A stretch of 64,000 nucleotides of DNA from Adiantum capillus-veneris (GCA_014529385.2 CM043950.1:74223935-74287934), one strand, 5' to 3'; positions 11,522 through 22,980 are shown, numbered from the stretch's first letter. The notes: generated by a model not told the origin, from the sequence alone. Numbers and translations: made by a program.

Positions 11522-12500
11522 TTGTTTAAGTTCTTTAGAGAGATCCAGTTCAAGCATGTGAAGAGGGAGCATAACCAAGAGACAGACCAACTAGCAAGTA
11601 GTAAGGTGCAGGTACATGTCGCAGGTATATATGTGGCCCTAGCCACATACACAGGTAGGGAGTCATTGAAGGAGGTGGAAGATTTCTTGGGTACAGGGAA
11701 GTGTCCTCAAGGTTTGTCTAAACTGCAAAGAAGGAGGATAGTTCAGAAAGCTCACAAATTTACACTAATAGGTGAAGACCTAATGACCTACGGTAGAGAC
11801 GGGGTGCTAAGGAGAGTGCTCTATAAAGAAGCAATTAACTTTGTTCTGGAGAAATGTCATGATGAGAGTGGACACCAAGGGAAAGGCCAAGTACTGTTTC
11901 GAGTGTTAAGAGCGGGTTTTTGGTGGCCTTCAGTAGTGAAGGATGTGCACTATTGGTGCAAGACTTTCCATGAATGCCAGACTATAGGAGAGAGGCGTTT
12001 GTCAGCTGAGTCACAGGGGGCCATTGTTGCTCAGAATGCTTTTGAGAAGTAGGGTTTGGATGCCATCACTCCACTCCCTAAGTCTACAAGTGGTAGGAAG
12101 TATGTCGTGGTTGCCATCGACTACCTCACCACGTTGGTCGAGGCCAATGGGTCGAGGCGAAAGCTATGAAGGAGGTAAATGCACAGTTTGTGGCCCACTT
12201 TGTTTTCGATAACATTTGTTGCCGTTTTGGAGTGCCATGGGTGCTCATTTCGGATAGAGGGCAAGGGTTCAGAAGCAAGCTTATGCAAGAATTGGTGGAA
12301 AAACTAAAGATTCAACATCGATTTTCCTCGCCTTATTATCCCCAATGCAATGGTCTTGTGGAGAGTGCCAACAGAAAAATCATCAAAATGCTCAAGAATT
12401 ATGTGTATAAGCAGGAAACAAAATGGGAGATCAATCTAGAAAAGTGTCTATGGGCCTGCAGGACATCCTACATAGACACTTTTCTAGATTGATCTCCCAT
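11522..12500 (+). pseudogene. gypsy integrase
   Basis: The zinc-binding part has H/C pairs in KCHDESGHQGK and WWPSVVKDVHYWC...FHEC. The core continues after a stop at 12050 with FGVPWVLISDRGQGF, SSPYYPQCNGLVESANRKII and WACRTSY. The C-terminal end of the core is corrupted by an inverted copy (12471-12502, see the hairpin entry), which introduces a stop. Degraded integrase tail follows to about 12960. Confidence 0.8.
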
Positions 12501-12502
12501 TT
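12421..12502. repeat. perfect 32-bp inverted repeat, 18-bp loop
   Basis: Bases 12421-12452 and 12471-12502 are exact reverse complements; the loop is 12453-12470. The right arm replaces sequence expected in the integrase core between WACRTSY and the later FESVYGKEAVLPV, so it is best read as a templated inverted copy of the left arm, not an original feature. Confidence 0.95.
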
Positions 12503-13126
12503 GAGTCGGTTTATGGTAAGGAGGCAGTGCTACCAGTGCATGCACAGTTGGGTGCTTTAAAAGGTATGTGGCACATCAATGCCACTCCACAAGGTGTCTT
12601 ACAAGATAGGATTGTCGGCCTTGAGGCGTTGCAGATGGATAGAGAGGCGGCAGCAGACTACTATGTGAAGTAGCGGGAAAGGACCATGGCCAAAGTCAAT
12701 GAGAGTCTGCCAGAAAAAAAGATAGAAGAGGGGGACCTAGTAATGAAGTATGAGAGCTACTTGGACTTCACCTTCCAGAAGAAGCTCAAAAAGAAATGAA
12801 CGGGTCCCTACAAAGTACAAAAGGCCGTTTTGAATGGGACGTATCAGCTGGTGAGAGCCAATGGTAAGCTTCTCAGGCATAGGGTAAATGGTGTACGGCT
12901 CAAACTGTACTTTGATAGGGGAGTGGTGCCCGATGTACATCAAACAGTGACCAAGGGGGTTGGGCAACCCACTTGAAGGGACTCAAGAGTAATAGACATG
13001 CATGTTTTGTACATATGGTGGTGTGTTTTCCACTGTAGTTGAGTGTTTGCAGAGTGTTGCAAGTTTCAAGTTCAATAAAGCTAATTTTGGTTAAACATAA
13101 ATGTTCAACAGGGGGGTGAGAAATGA
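12503..13126 (+). other. gypsy integrase tail and 3' untranslated region
   Basis: Degraded integrase C-terminal coding (VYGKEAVLPVHAQLGAL, then PYKVQKAVLNGTYQLV) runs to about 12960. A purine-rich tract just before the 3' LTR (13110-13123) is the likely polypurine tract. Confidence 0.6.
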
Positions 13127-14069
13127 TGGTGCAACCAAAGTTGGTCCGCGCTATGAAGTGTGCTATGCAGTGCAAAGGGTGCTAACAGGTGCATGGCAAA
13201 GGGCTAAAGCAGGTATGAAGACCCTCGGCAGAAGAGTGGCAGCGGAAATATATGCTTACTTTCAAGATTTACTAAAGGTATAAAAAGAACATATCGCCAG
13301 AATGTCCACAAAGTGGTTTTTTACGCTAGTGGGGCCTCCAAAGTGAGATAATGATGATGGTAGGTCACGGTGTTCGAGATGTGGGCAATGTGCCCCAAAA
13401 TGTGGTATTCAAGATTCTCTAGAAGCTCTTCTAGACAGCTCGTCAAACATAGTCCCGGTGTGAAAGTTATGATTGTCCGAAGATTGAGTGCTTTGCAGAT
13501 CCTCGACGGGCAGGGCAGGTACAGACAGGTGGCGAAAAATGGGATCAGGGCAGGTACAGCCAGGTGGTGAAAAACCGGCATGATCAAGCTGTCGATCATG
13601 ACGGTTTTTTTGGTTCACCATTCGGAGATCAAACAAGCAAGTTATGGCCTATGGAATATTTGCCGCAGCTCGATCACACCGGTTTTTTCGGTTAACCATT
13701 CGGAGATCAAACGCGCAAGTTATGGCTTGTGGAATATTTGTCGGGGTTCGGGTACGTGCTCACCGGGACACGTTGATAGGCATGCTGACAAATATATTTT
13801 TTAGCTCGCTCGGGTCCTGGAAAATTGCATGTAATGTGGGGGGTCAGTCAAAACTTGCGGCTCGCCGATCGGAGTCATGGTCACCGCGGTAGGGGTAAAC
13901 TCGGTTTTTTTGTCCCTTTTTTGGACGTGTTGTCCAAGGCTAGCGTGACATTGAGGGGTGGACGAGAGCTGAAATTCTAAATCAATATGGGGAAGTTCCC
14001 ATACGGCATGACAGGAAAAAAACTTTATTTGGCAAATTCGTGCGTATAAGCACCCGCACCATGGGAAAT

Positions 14070-16291
14070 TGTTGAGCTTATATGTGAAGCTACTCAATAT
14101 ATGGATTCTCTATATATGGCACCTAGCTCCTCTCTATATATACATCATCTCATGTGTGTATTCTTCACACTTTGGGGTTCTATTTCTGTGCTCTCTCCTT
14201 CTCTCTCAACATGGTATTAGAGCAGTACGTTTTTGTTTTTCAATTTTTCTCCTGATCAAAACCGAGTTTGAAGAAATTATGCGCGAGAGGCATCTGAATC
14301 AATGTGGTCTATAACTTTGCAGAAGAAAGTTTTTTCAAATTCTGCACCAATTTTGAGTTATCGTTCGCAGACTGCGTACATACCTGAAAAGCAACTTTCA
14401 CTTTTTGTTTTTGAATTTTCTGCTAATTGAAAACGATTTTGCAGAAACTACGTGCATTGGGGAACGGAATCTACGTGGTCTACAACTTTGCAAAAGAATT
14501 TCTTTTTCAAATGCTGCACCAATTTTGAGTTATCTTTTGCAGACTGTGTACATGCCTAAAAAGCAACTTCTCTTTTTGTTTTTTATTTTTCTCCTGATTG
14601 AAAACGATTTTGCAAAAACTAGCCGTTGCAGGCATCGCAATCGATGAGAAACTATTCGCTTGAGCTAACGGAATCGATGTGGTCTATAACTTTGCAGAAG
14701 AAAGTTTCTTTAAATTTTGGACCGATTTTGGGTTATCGTCTCAGACTGCGAATATGTTTGAAAAGAAAAATTTAACTTTTTGCTTTTGATTTTTCTCATA
14801 ATTGAGAAATTCTCAATTATATTTTTTCTTGATCAATCATATATTTGTTACTGACGTAACTTTGCTGCAGAAGCTAGTTACATATCGTTCCGATTCAGTC
14901 AAGCCGTTAATGATCGTCCAAATTCTATCGAGCTACTGTTGGTACATGATCTTTTGTTATATGATATACTCGTTCATTGATTTTCGTATAATTATTCTTT
15001 TAGAGAGATAGTTTACGTCGTTTTTTTGATAATTTATCGTTGATACCATAGTGATTTTGATTGTACCATGATGATGTTTGTTAGTACTTTGGTCATGGTG
15101 ATTTTCGTTGATACCATGATGATATTTCATCGATACCATGGTTATTCTCGATGATGCCATGATGATATTTTGTTGATACCATGGTTATTCTCGGTGATTC
15201 CATGATGATATTTTGTTGATTCCATGGTTATTCTCGGTGATACCATGATGTTGTTTCGTTGATACCATGGTTATTCTCGATGATACCATGCTGTTGTTTT
15301 GTTGATACCATGGTTATTTTCGGTGATGCCATGATGTTTTTTCGTTGATACAATGATTATTCTCGGTGATATCATGATGCTTTTTGTTGATACCATGATG
15401 ATTTATTCATTTTTATTGATACAATGATGATGTTTTGTTAATACTTTGATGATATTCATTGATCACTATGTTGATAAATGTTGTTTTATGTAGTATATAC
15501 AAATATCATTTGCATCATGTAATCACGTATCTTGTACTTTTATGTTCATACTTTATGTACCATATGTTTTTGTGCGTATATATGTCATCAAAAGAGTGGC
15601 GTCCCGAACCATCTCTTATGGAATTGTGAACGTAATTATATTCACTAACGATGCTAATAATTTTCATGACCATGTTTTTTTGAGTCTATGATCTATGTAG
15701 GATTGATCAAAGAATTGATTTTATGAAGACAAACTTGGTGACAATAAAAGATTTATGAAGATATGTTTGGTGATGCCATATTGATGACAACATGAAGACA
15801 TGTCTGGTGATGTGATATTGATGACAAGCTACATAACAGATTCACGGAGACACTTTTAATTACAAGCTAATTGATAGCCTTTACACCTCTTTATTGAACC
15901 TTTGTATTCATTATTGTATTTCATAGGATAGGAGTAATGTAACTCCTCATAAAACATTCATTGTAAAAGGAGTGATGTAGCTCCTCATAAAATATTCATT
16001 GTAAAAGGAGTGATGTAGCTTCTAGTGAACATTTGTATATTCAATGATTTTTATAATATAACGGTGGGTGTATATAGAGTTGTGGGTTTTTCCCTTGATC
16101 CCCCAAGGGTTTTTTCATCCACAGTTAGAGACCCTTATTTGAGCAGGGGTGTTGAGCTTATATGTGAAGCTACCCAATATATGGCTTCTCTATATATAGC
16201 ACCCAGGTCCCCTCTATATATACATCATCTCATGTGTGTATTCTACACACTTTGGGGTTCTATTTCTGTGCTCTCTCCTTCTCTCTCAATA
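14070..16291 (+). mobile_element. coding-free LTR element, copy 1 (LARD/TRIM-like)
   Basis: It has 142-bp LTRs at 14070-14211 and 16150-16291 (TGTTGAGC start), a primer site TGGTATTAGAGC at 14212-14223, a short purine tract (GCAGGGG, 16143-16149) and a 5-bp target duplication GAAAT (14065-14069 and 16292-16296). I see no gag or pol. The interior has units of about 170-185 bp (14220-14790) and a ~43-bp minisatellite (15040-15470). Short LTRs, primer-site type and the 3' segment GGGTTTTTCCCTTG link it to the copia element at 1-5285, its likely source of proteins. The right LTR ends CAATA where the left one ends CAACA. Confidence 0.9.
15040..15470 (+). repeat. ~43-bp minisatellite inside the coding-free element
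   Basis: About eight to ten imperfect copies of a unit with GATACCATGGTTATTCTCGG and GATACCATGATGAT. The same repeat, reversed, is at 36660-37220 in the second copy, so it is part of the element and not a local expansion. Confidence 0.85.
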
Positions 16292-17266
16292 GAAATAGGT
16301 GAAAAAAATATATCATTGGCTATAAGTGGAAAGGGAAAGGGTGGATGGAAGGTGACATTAGAAGAAAAAAAAGAAAGAAGATAGCTGGAGTTTGGGGAAA
16401 ACAAAAGGGAAAGGCTCAAAAGGTAAGGGAGAGAGAGAAGAGGTTTTTTTAGAAAAAGAAAGGGAAAGTCAGTGGCGCCATGCGCTACTGCCCAAAAAAA
16501 GAAATTTTTTTCTTTCTTTGCCTTGAAAAAACTAAGAGGAGAAAAAGGAGAGAGAAAGAGCAGCCGTTTTCAAAAAAGAGGAAAAAGCTTTTCTTTGGGC
16601 TTGGGGAGAAGGGGGAGGAAAAAGAGAAAAGTTTTCTCGCGCTCGACGGTCAAAGCGGGAATGCATGGTATGTGAAGCGGCTCGAAAGAGCAAGAAATTT
16701 TCAAGAGAAGAAGCCAGCGAGGGCGGCCAAGAGAAGCGACTTTTGTTATAGTGAAGGCAACGGTGATGTTCCCGTTGAGGTATGTCCCGACGGAGTCGAG
16801 TGGTGAGGGAAGTGTGTGTCCCTCTGTATGAAGCGGCGATGGCGATGGAAAAGCCTTGAGCGTGGTTCATGGAATTTGTACATGGTTTTTGGTTTGAAGG
16901 AGAAGCTGTGATTGTTGATTTTGGCGTCGTCTCTCCCCCTTCCCCCCTTTCTTCTTTGCTCATCCCCAGGGTGTGTGGTTCAGGTGTGTGTGAGTGTGTG
17001 CGTCCCCTCGGGCCCCCCGTGTGTGAGAGAGAGAAAGAGAGAGAGGTGTTGAGTTGTGGAAGTGCGAGAAGCTGGCAAGATCGGTGTGATCTGTGTCTAG
17101 AGACTATGCAGGTCGTGTGTGAATTGAGCAAGTGTAGGCGAGGCCCTGCTAGTGATAATTGTTCTTTTGAAGGTGTTTTTTGAGAGGACAGGGGTGTTGT
17201 GAATACCCTAAGATATATAGGGGCAGTTACGTGTGTGGCGGGTGTGTTCCCCATTCCCCCTCTCCA

Positions 17267-17496
17267 ATGTGATGGGACAAAAAGAAACGTGTGTACTAGC
17301 TGTGGTCTCCCACTAGAAGTAAACAAAATCAGTGCAATGGTCAAAATGCCATGTGAGCATACCTATCACCTAATCTGCTTTGTTGTTCCATGCTTCCTGG
17401 GGACCGAATGTAGAGCTTCCACCTACCAGCAGATGATACTAGTTGAATGGTGTGGCAAGGTCATAGGGCAAGGACCCCCAATCACAGAGAGTTCTA
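17267..17496 (+). pseudogene. zinc-finger (RING-like) exon remnant of a host gene
   Basis: Directly after the gypsy LTR an open frame reads CDGTKRNVCTSCGLPLEV and then KMPCEHTYHLICF with later Cys residues (VVPCFLGTEC). The C-x2-C...C-x2-H-x2-H-x2-C spacing suggests a RING-like zinc-binding fold. A splice donor GTAAGA lies at 17497, exon phase 1. Since the gypsy insertion removes its start, the exon is a fragment. It may belong to the same plus-strand gene as 19315-19867 and 29050-30196, or to a separate gene. Confidence 0.4.
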
Positions 17497-17529
17497 GTAA
17501 GATAATGTTAAGGAACAATTATCCAGCCT

Positions 17530-19290
17530 TGATTCCTACACTAGCCCTGTGTATTCTAGTTAGCATAGAAGGTATGCATGTTAGTTTAGTGGGTATGGTG
17601 TCTAGCATATTGTGTATGGTAGTTGTCAAACCTAGTTATGCTAGTTAGCATATAATGTATGCTAGTTATCTTAGTGGGTATGGTGTCTAGCATATTGTGT
17701 ATGGTAGTTGTCAAACCTAGTTATGCTAGTTAGCATACTATGAGATATAGCTAGCAGACATTGTCATGGTGGTAAGCATAATGTGTATGCTAGTTAGAAC
17801 ACAAAGGAATCCTGGCCAACATATTGTGAATACTAGTTGGCATTTTTTGTATGCTAGTTAGCATACTGTGTATGCTAATAAGCATACCTTCTATGCTAGT
17901 TAACAAACTATGCATGCTAACTAGCATAGAGAGTTTCCCAGTTAGACACAAAGTATGCTAATCAGCATGTTAAATAAGCTAATTAGTGCACAATGCACTA
18001 AGTAGCAAACAAGGTATGCTAATAAGCATACCCTGTATGTTAGTTAGCACACACAATGTGCTAACTAACATAGAGGGTATGATAATTAGAATATTTAATA
18101 TGTTAATTATCATACAGGGTATGCTTATTATGATAATATGCTAACTAACATACAGGGTATGATAATTAGCATATTTAATATGTTAATTAGCATAATTTTT
18201 ATGCTAATTATAACACTGTATGATGGCTAGCATGCAAGTATGCTAATTAGGAAAAAGGTATGCTATTTAGCATTAATAAGCATACCTTTTCTTATAGTTA
18301 TCATACTTGCATGCTATCCATCATACACAATGTTCTAATTAGCATACCTTGTTAGTTAGTTAAGACACATTCCTAAACACAATGTTCTAATTAGCATAAA
18401 AAGTATGCTAATCAGTATATTATATATGCTAATTAGCATACCTTGTTAGCCATGTGTGCTAACTAGAGATGAAGGTATGCTAATTATCATATATAATATT
18501 CTAATTAACATAATTTTTATGCTAATTAGAACATTTAGTATGATGGCTAGCATGCGAGTATGATAAGTATAAAAAAAGGTATGATAATTAGCATACTCAG
18601 TATGCTAGCTAGCTTACCCAGTATGCTAGCTAGCATACCTTGTATGCTAGCTAGCATTTTGTGCAAGCTAACAAGCATTCAAATTTTAGTTAGCATACCT
18701 TCTTTGCTAGCTAGCATAATATGTATCCTTGCTAGCATAACTCTATGCTAGTTAGAATACATTTTTGAGCTAGATATCATAATTTGTATGGTAGTTAGCA
18801 TACATCTTTGCTAGTTATCGTAATGTGTATATTAGTTAGCATGCACAATATGCTAACAAGCAAAAATGGTATGCTAATTATCAGAGATGTTATGTTTATT
18901 AGCATCACTTATCCTCTAGTTGGCATACCGTCTATGCTAGCATACATTGTATGCTAATTAGCATACCATTTATGCTAATTAACATAGCATGTATGCTAAT
19001 TAGCACGCCATCAATAATAAGCATACCATTAAAATACACACAATTTTTGCCTATTAATATTTTATATACGCTAATTACCATACATTCTATGCTAGTTAGC
19101 ATACACACTATATTCACACTTCCTTCTTAACATATTTTGTATGGTAGTTAGCATATTGGTCATGGTGGTTAGTACACTTTGTATACTAGTTAACATAGTT
19201 AGAATAGACAATATGAATGTCTACAGGATATAGATGCCTACCATACATCAAATGCTACTTGTCACACTATGCATACATGCAATCATAATG
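17530..19290. repeat. palindrome block 1 (TATGCTAATTAGCATA family)
   Basis: Dozens of full or decayed copies of a 16-bp perfect palindrome and its halves (GCTAGTTAGCATAC, GCTAATTAGCATAC) are separated by irregular 10-40-bp spacers. Open frames in it (runs of Met-Leu-Ala-Ser) are artefacts. It occupies the interval between the exon ending at 17496 and the one before 19867, that is, a likely intron. Confidence 0.9.
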
Positions 19291-19314
19291 GTATCGATGA
19301 AAATTAATGGGTGA

Positions 19315-19867
19315 ATGGAATACAGAGGTATCAATGATGCAGGATGCGAACATAACAAGAGACTTGTCAATCAAAGGAAAGAAGAGAAGCTTTGTAATGA
19401 TGAATTAGATGAGCTGGATAAACAGCATGAAAGGGCAAATGTAATGCCACAACATGCAGCAACGCACGAGGCTGCTGCAGATGGTAAAGAAAGTAATGAT
19501 GATGACGATGATTTTATCATGATTACTCATCCCAAACCCAAGCCGCCTACAACTGATCAAACAAGCATCTTAGAGGAAATAGTTAAGAGTGTGCAAGAGG
19601 AAGGTAGGAATTCTCAAGAGGAAGGTTTCAGGACTGACAGTGGGCTGATTGCGCAAGAGGAAGGTAGGAATGCTCCTGAGGAAGGTTTCAGGACTGACAG
19701 TGGGCTGATTGCGCAAGACACCGGTGATGACAGCCCCCTACAAGGTTTTGTAAACAAAGTGAAATTAAAGAGAAAAGATGGCCTGGAAGAGATTCTGGAA
19801 GAACCTGGGGACGAGAAATGTGAAGCCCCTCCGAGCACCCTGGATGACATAAAGGAACGCACCAGAG
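19315..19867 (+). CDS. acidic low-complexity exon of the plus-strand gene
   Basis: An open frame with KEERLCNDELDEL-like charged sequence, an Asp run (NDDDDDFIMITHPKPKP) and a duplicated 20-residue unit (60-bp near-identical repeats, about 19600-19720; FRTDSGLIAQ twice). I do not recognise the domain. I end the exon at a donor AG|GTGAAA (19868), phase 1. It fits the acceptor CAG at 20091-20093 and the following phase-1 exon, which gives continuous coding across the 226-bp intron. The start is uncertain; an acceptor at about 19325-19340 is also possible. Confidence 0.45.
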
Positions 19868-20093
19868 GTGAAAAGAAATCCATTCGCTCACGTGATTGCA
19901 AGAAATTATGTTGAATTTGTTCCCTATTGTGTCCAAGTGATGTAGCGTTAGCAAGATCCACACCCTGTGGCATGTATCTCTCTAGATATTCATAATGTAA
20001 AAACTCTTTGAAATGTTATTTATTGTGCAATAGTCCAGTAGTTTTCGCTTGTCCTTTATGATGTCTTTATTTGATAGCATTTCCATGTCACAG

Positions 20094-20140
20094 GGCAAGA
20101 GAATTTGCAGCTAGTTACCCTGCATGATTTGAATTATGCC
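20094..20140 (+). pseudogene. host exon part left of the chromovirus
   Basis: After the acceptor TTTCCATGTCACAG the frame reads QENLQLVTLHDLNYA and continues without a shift at 29055 after one copy of the ATGCC duplication is removed. The chromovirus therefore sits inside a coding exon. Confidence 0.55.
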
Positions 20141-21732
20141 TGTCATAATAATCAATATCTAATTCTCCTAAATGATATTCTCATATTAAACTGATCATTT
20201 AATGTGGGGAAGTGCCAAGGGAGAAAAAGCTAGAATATTGGTTAAGTTAGCAGACCGGCCACAGTAGGGATCCAAAGGAGGGAAAATAGGGATCCAAAGG
20301 GGGGGCCATCTGCAAAAGAGCCATGTGAAACAATGGGCTAAAAAGACCCTAAGGTTCAGCCCATTAAGACTTCCAAAATGCTAAGGTTCCAAAATTCAAA
20401 GGTTGTGTCCAAAGGTCAACCTTAGGGGAAATTGGATGCTTAGTGTGTGCCCAAAAAGTCTTTCTACATCCCTACATGGGAGGGGGCGAGCCCCAAAGCT
20501 AGGGGATGAGAGAGAAAGCCACACACACACACACACAGGCTCCCTTTACACAAAGGGAATGAGGGACACATGTCAGCTCCCTAGGCCAGATGCCCACAAG
20601 GTGTGCCCAATTCCTATTGGAAGACCCTTGAAGTGGACCAATGAGAATTAGGCTAGAGTAAATCTAGTTTAATTAATTTAAAAACATTTAATAAAAGAAA
20701 CCAATAAGAATTAAGTGTCCTAGAAGACTATTGGGCAGTCTCCCAAGGGGTCCAATGAGCATTCAGGAGCCCCATGGCTTGCCTGATTCCTATTGGCCAG
20801 GAGGCAAAGGGGTCCAATGAGAGTTTAATTTAATTATTTAATTATCTAAAGCTCTCACAAAAGGGGAAAGGGGGACACATGTCAGAAGGCTATCACTTAT
20901 GCTGCTTAATCCCTATTGGCTTGACCTGGGGAGGTCCAATGAGGCAAAAGCCAAACTAACTTAGCAGCTAGGGCTCGCCCAAGAGAGAGGGGGGGCTGAT
21001 TTTTGCTTGGCATTGACACACACACTCTCACACTTGACCATGTGTAAAGGGAAAATACTCTATCTCCTCCCAAGCTTTAATGGAGAGCTCATCACCTACT
21101 CCAAGCTTGTGAGATAGAAGCCTACATCAACACTCTCTTGGCATGTGGATGCAAATCCAACCAAGAGCCAAGCTTCAATGCATGCTCATCTTCTCTACCA
21201 AGCTAATTACTAAGCTAAGATATGCTAATATGAGTGATTATGTGAGGAGATGTACTTCTTTCTCGTAAGATACTTCTTTTTCCTCTCAATCTACTCTCAT
21301 ACCCTGCTAGCTCTCACCATCTTCGAAGGTGTGTGAGGTCTTGGGTCTGAGAACGGGGATAATTCAAGTTGTGTTTGATTAAGTGTTTTGCTTGGTGTAT
21401 GAAGCTTCCATCTTCATTGCACTAGCTAGTCTTGAAGGAACACAAAGAATTGTATTGTACAATGTCTCTCTTGATGGGAGAAACCATAATACAAAGCCTT
21501 TTGGAGGGGGGACCGGCTCCATGCAAATCCGGTCCTCAACTGTTGTCAATAGCTTAATTGCTCTCTCTTTTGAAAGTATTGTCGATGCTATCTAACTAGG
21601 TGTTATGCTTTTTGTTGCTCTCTCCACCCAAGCACTCTTGTAATTCTCATTAAGAATCAACTCTAATGAAATGCCCACTATGTTCATGCTAAATTCCACT
21701 ACACAAAAGATTTTAGGCCATTAAATGTTACA
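20141..21732 (+). repeat. chromovirus 5' LTR
   Basis: It starts TGTCATAATAATC and ends TGTTACA. It contains a (CA)n stretch near 20520 and four ~33-bp CCAAT modules. Short open frames in it also occur in the 3' LTR and are not genes. Confidence 0.97.
20613..20943 (+). promoter_or_regulatory. four inverted CCAAT modules in the 5' LTR
   Basis: CCTATTGG or ACTATTGG is followed after about 17-18 bp by CCAATGAG at 20613-20645, 20727-20759, 20789-20821 and 20912-20943. ATTGG/CCAAT pairs are the core of NF-Y sites, so this could be the element's enhancer; the arms could also form short stems. The 3' LTR repeats the array at 27930-28260. Confidence 0.5.
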
Positions 21733-21733
21733 T

Positions 21734-21745
21734 TGGTATCAGAGC
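21734..21745 (+). other. chromovirus primer-binding site
   Basis: TGGTATCAGAGC, one base after the LTR end; matches the 3' end complement of plant initiator-Met tRNA. Confidence 0.95.
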
Positions 21746-22149
21746 TCAAGGTTTCTCTTTTCTTGCTCAAGAAGGGAGGTCCTCAAGCTAGCTACAAATG
21801 GTTGGTATTATTAATTGCCGGTGAGTAAGTAGAATAGGGATTTTTCAGCCTTGCAGTGCGCCTGCCTTTGTGCAGTTAACGGGGCATCACCGTCGAGAGC
21901 TATGGTCTTAATAGTGGAGTCCTACGGGGCTTGCCTACGGCTTAACCACTATTGAGCTATTAGAAGCTTGACAGGAGCCGGTGCTGTTTTGGTGTCGAAA
22001 GACCCTCTCTTCTATTCCTTGCAATTAATGGTATTCGAGCCGCGGGTACAGTAGCTTGAGTGCTTTTTCTAAAGGGGTAAAGAGGAGTAGCAACTAGGGC
22101 TTGAAGTGCCAAAGTACACCTAAAAAGTTTACACCTAAAAGTTGTTAGA

Positions 22150-22980
22150 ATGGCTGACAATATTAAAGAGAGTGAAATTAATGTTGATAACTTTGATTTT
22201 GCTCATGAGCAAGCTACTAATGATGCTTCAATGCTTGTTAATTATCTTGTTTCTAGGCTTCAACAAGCCATGGGCAATCCATCTCTCCAAAGTGAAGTGC
22301 AACGGCAGCTCCGTGCTCACGGGATTCTCCAAGCTCATCACCATGACGAGAGAATACCTAGGAAGCCTCTTTGTGAGACTACCAAAAGAGGTCTCTCTCC
22401 GATTCGGGAAGAAGAAGAGAATCCATATGAAGGGCTCAAGAACTTACTTCTTGATGATGCATCTCCTTCCCAAAGGAGAATTCAAGAGCCTCCACCGAAG
22501 GAACGAGAAAGAAGCGAGTCTCCCGCCACCTCGGCGGAGATGGCTCCACGAAGACGGCGGGCTAAACGCTCTCCATCACCACCAAAGCGGAGAAGACCAT
22601 CACATTCTTCTCCACGCCATAATTCAAAGAGGGATGATAAAAAGCAAGAGAAGAAAAAGGCGAGAAAGAGGACACCCTCTTCTCCATCTTCTTCGTCCTC
22701 TTCCTCTTATGAAAGCTATGGTGAAGACGACAAAGATCAAGACAAGAAAAAGGCGAGAAAGAGGTCACCCTCTTCTCCACCTTCTTCAAATTCTTCATCT
22801 TCTGAAGAAAGTGATGGTGCAACTTTTGAACCATCAAAAAGAAGAGGCCATAGGAAATCCTATGCCGCATGGAAGAGGTCGTCCAAGCTGAAGAAATTCA
22901 AAGAGGGAGGGAAGAGCATCTCTTTCCTTACCTATGATGGCACCTTCGGTGCTACAGACAAAGTTTTGGCCTTTATCTAG
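22150..22980 (+). CDS. chromovirus Gag, N-terminal part
   Basis: The start is ATG at 22150 (MADNIKESEINVDNF). Residues about 100-245 are rich in Arg, Ser, Lys and Pro with repeated KKARKR-S/T-PSSP blocks, like RS domains of splicing factors, which is unusual for Gag. The Gag homology domain begins at SFLTYDGTFGATDKVL. An in-frame TAG at 22978-22980 ends the frame inside that domain; the next codons (CAA TTC) and the frame continue into 23044-27099. The stop is either a nonsense mutation of a CAG codon or a leaky stop. Confidence 0.85.
   Translation: MADNIKESEINVDNFDFAHEQATNDASMLVNYLVSRLQQAMGNPSLQSEVQRQLRAHGILQAHHHDERIPRKPLCETTKRGLSPIREEEENPYEGLKNLLLDDASPSQRRIQEPPPKERERSESPATSAEMAPRRRRAKRSPSPPKRRRPSHSSPRHNSKRDDKKQEKKKARKRTPSSPSSSSSSSYESYGEDDKDQDKKKARKRSPSSPPSSNSSSSEESDGATFEPSKRRGHRKSYAAWKRSSKLKKFKEGGKSISFLTYDGTFGATDKVLAFI

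Larger units (their letters stand above)
6039..17266 (+). mobile_element. Tat-like Ty3/gypsy retrotransposon, decayed, with a nested element
   Basis: Long LTRs (about 1.75 kb left; about 1.9 kb right after removing the nested insertion at 14070-16291) enclose Gag, protease, RT, RNase H, a second RNase H of the archaeal type, and integrase. The second RNase H between the first RNase H and integrase marks the plant Tat/Athila/Ogre group. Many stops and frameshifts break the coding region. The outer limits are uncertain by some bases: homology starts at TGGTGCA (6039 and 13127) and ends at CTCTCCA (7786 and 17266), and I found no clear target-site duplication. Confidence 0.85.
13127..17266 (+). 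repeat. Tat-like gypsy 3' LTR, split by a nested element
   Basis: It is homologous to 6039-7786. It is interrupted at 14069/14070 by a 2222-bp element plus 5-bp duplication. It also carries an extra tandem copy of about 84 bp at about 13587-13755 that the 5' LTR has only once. Confidence 0.8.

Noticed and set aside
15040-15470. ATG ATACC minisatellite as a telomere-like or regulatory array
   Set aside because: It recurs inside both coding-free elements, so it is part of their body.
18560-18751. Met-Leu-Ala-Ser repeat protein
   Set aside because: Translation of the GCTAGCATAC palindrome repeat.
20403-21595. Two small genes duplicated at 27720 and 28700
   Set aside because: They are open frames within the two chromovirus LTRs.
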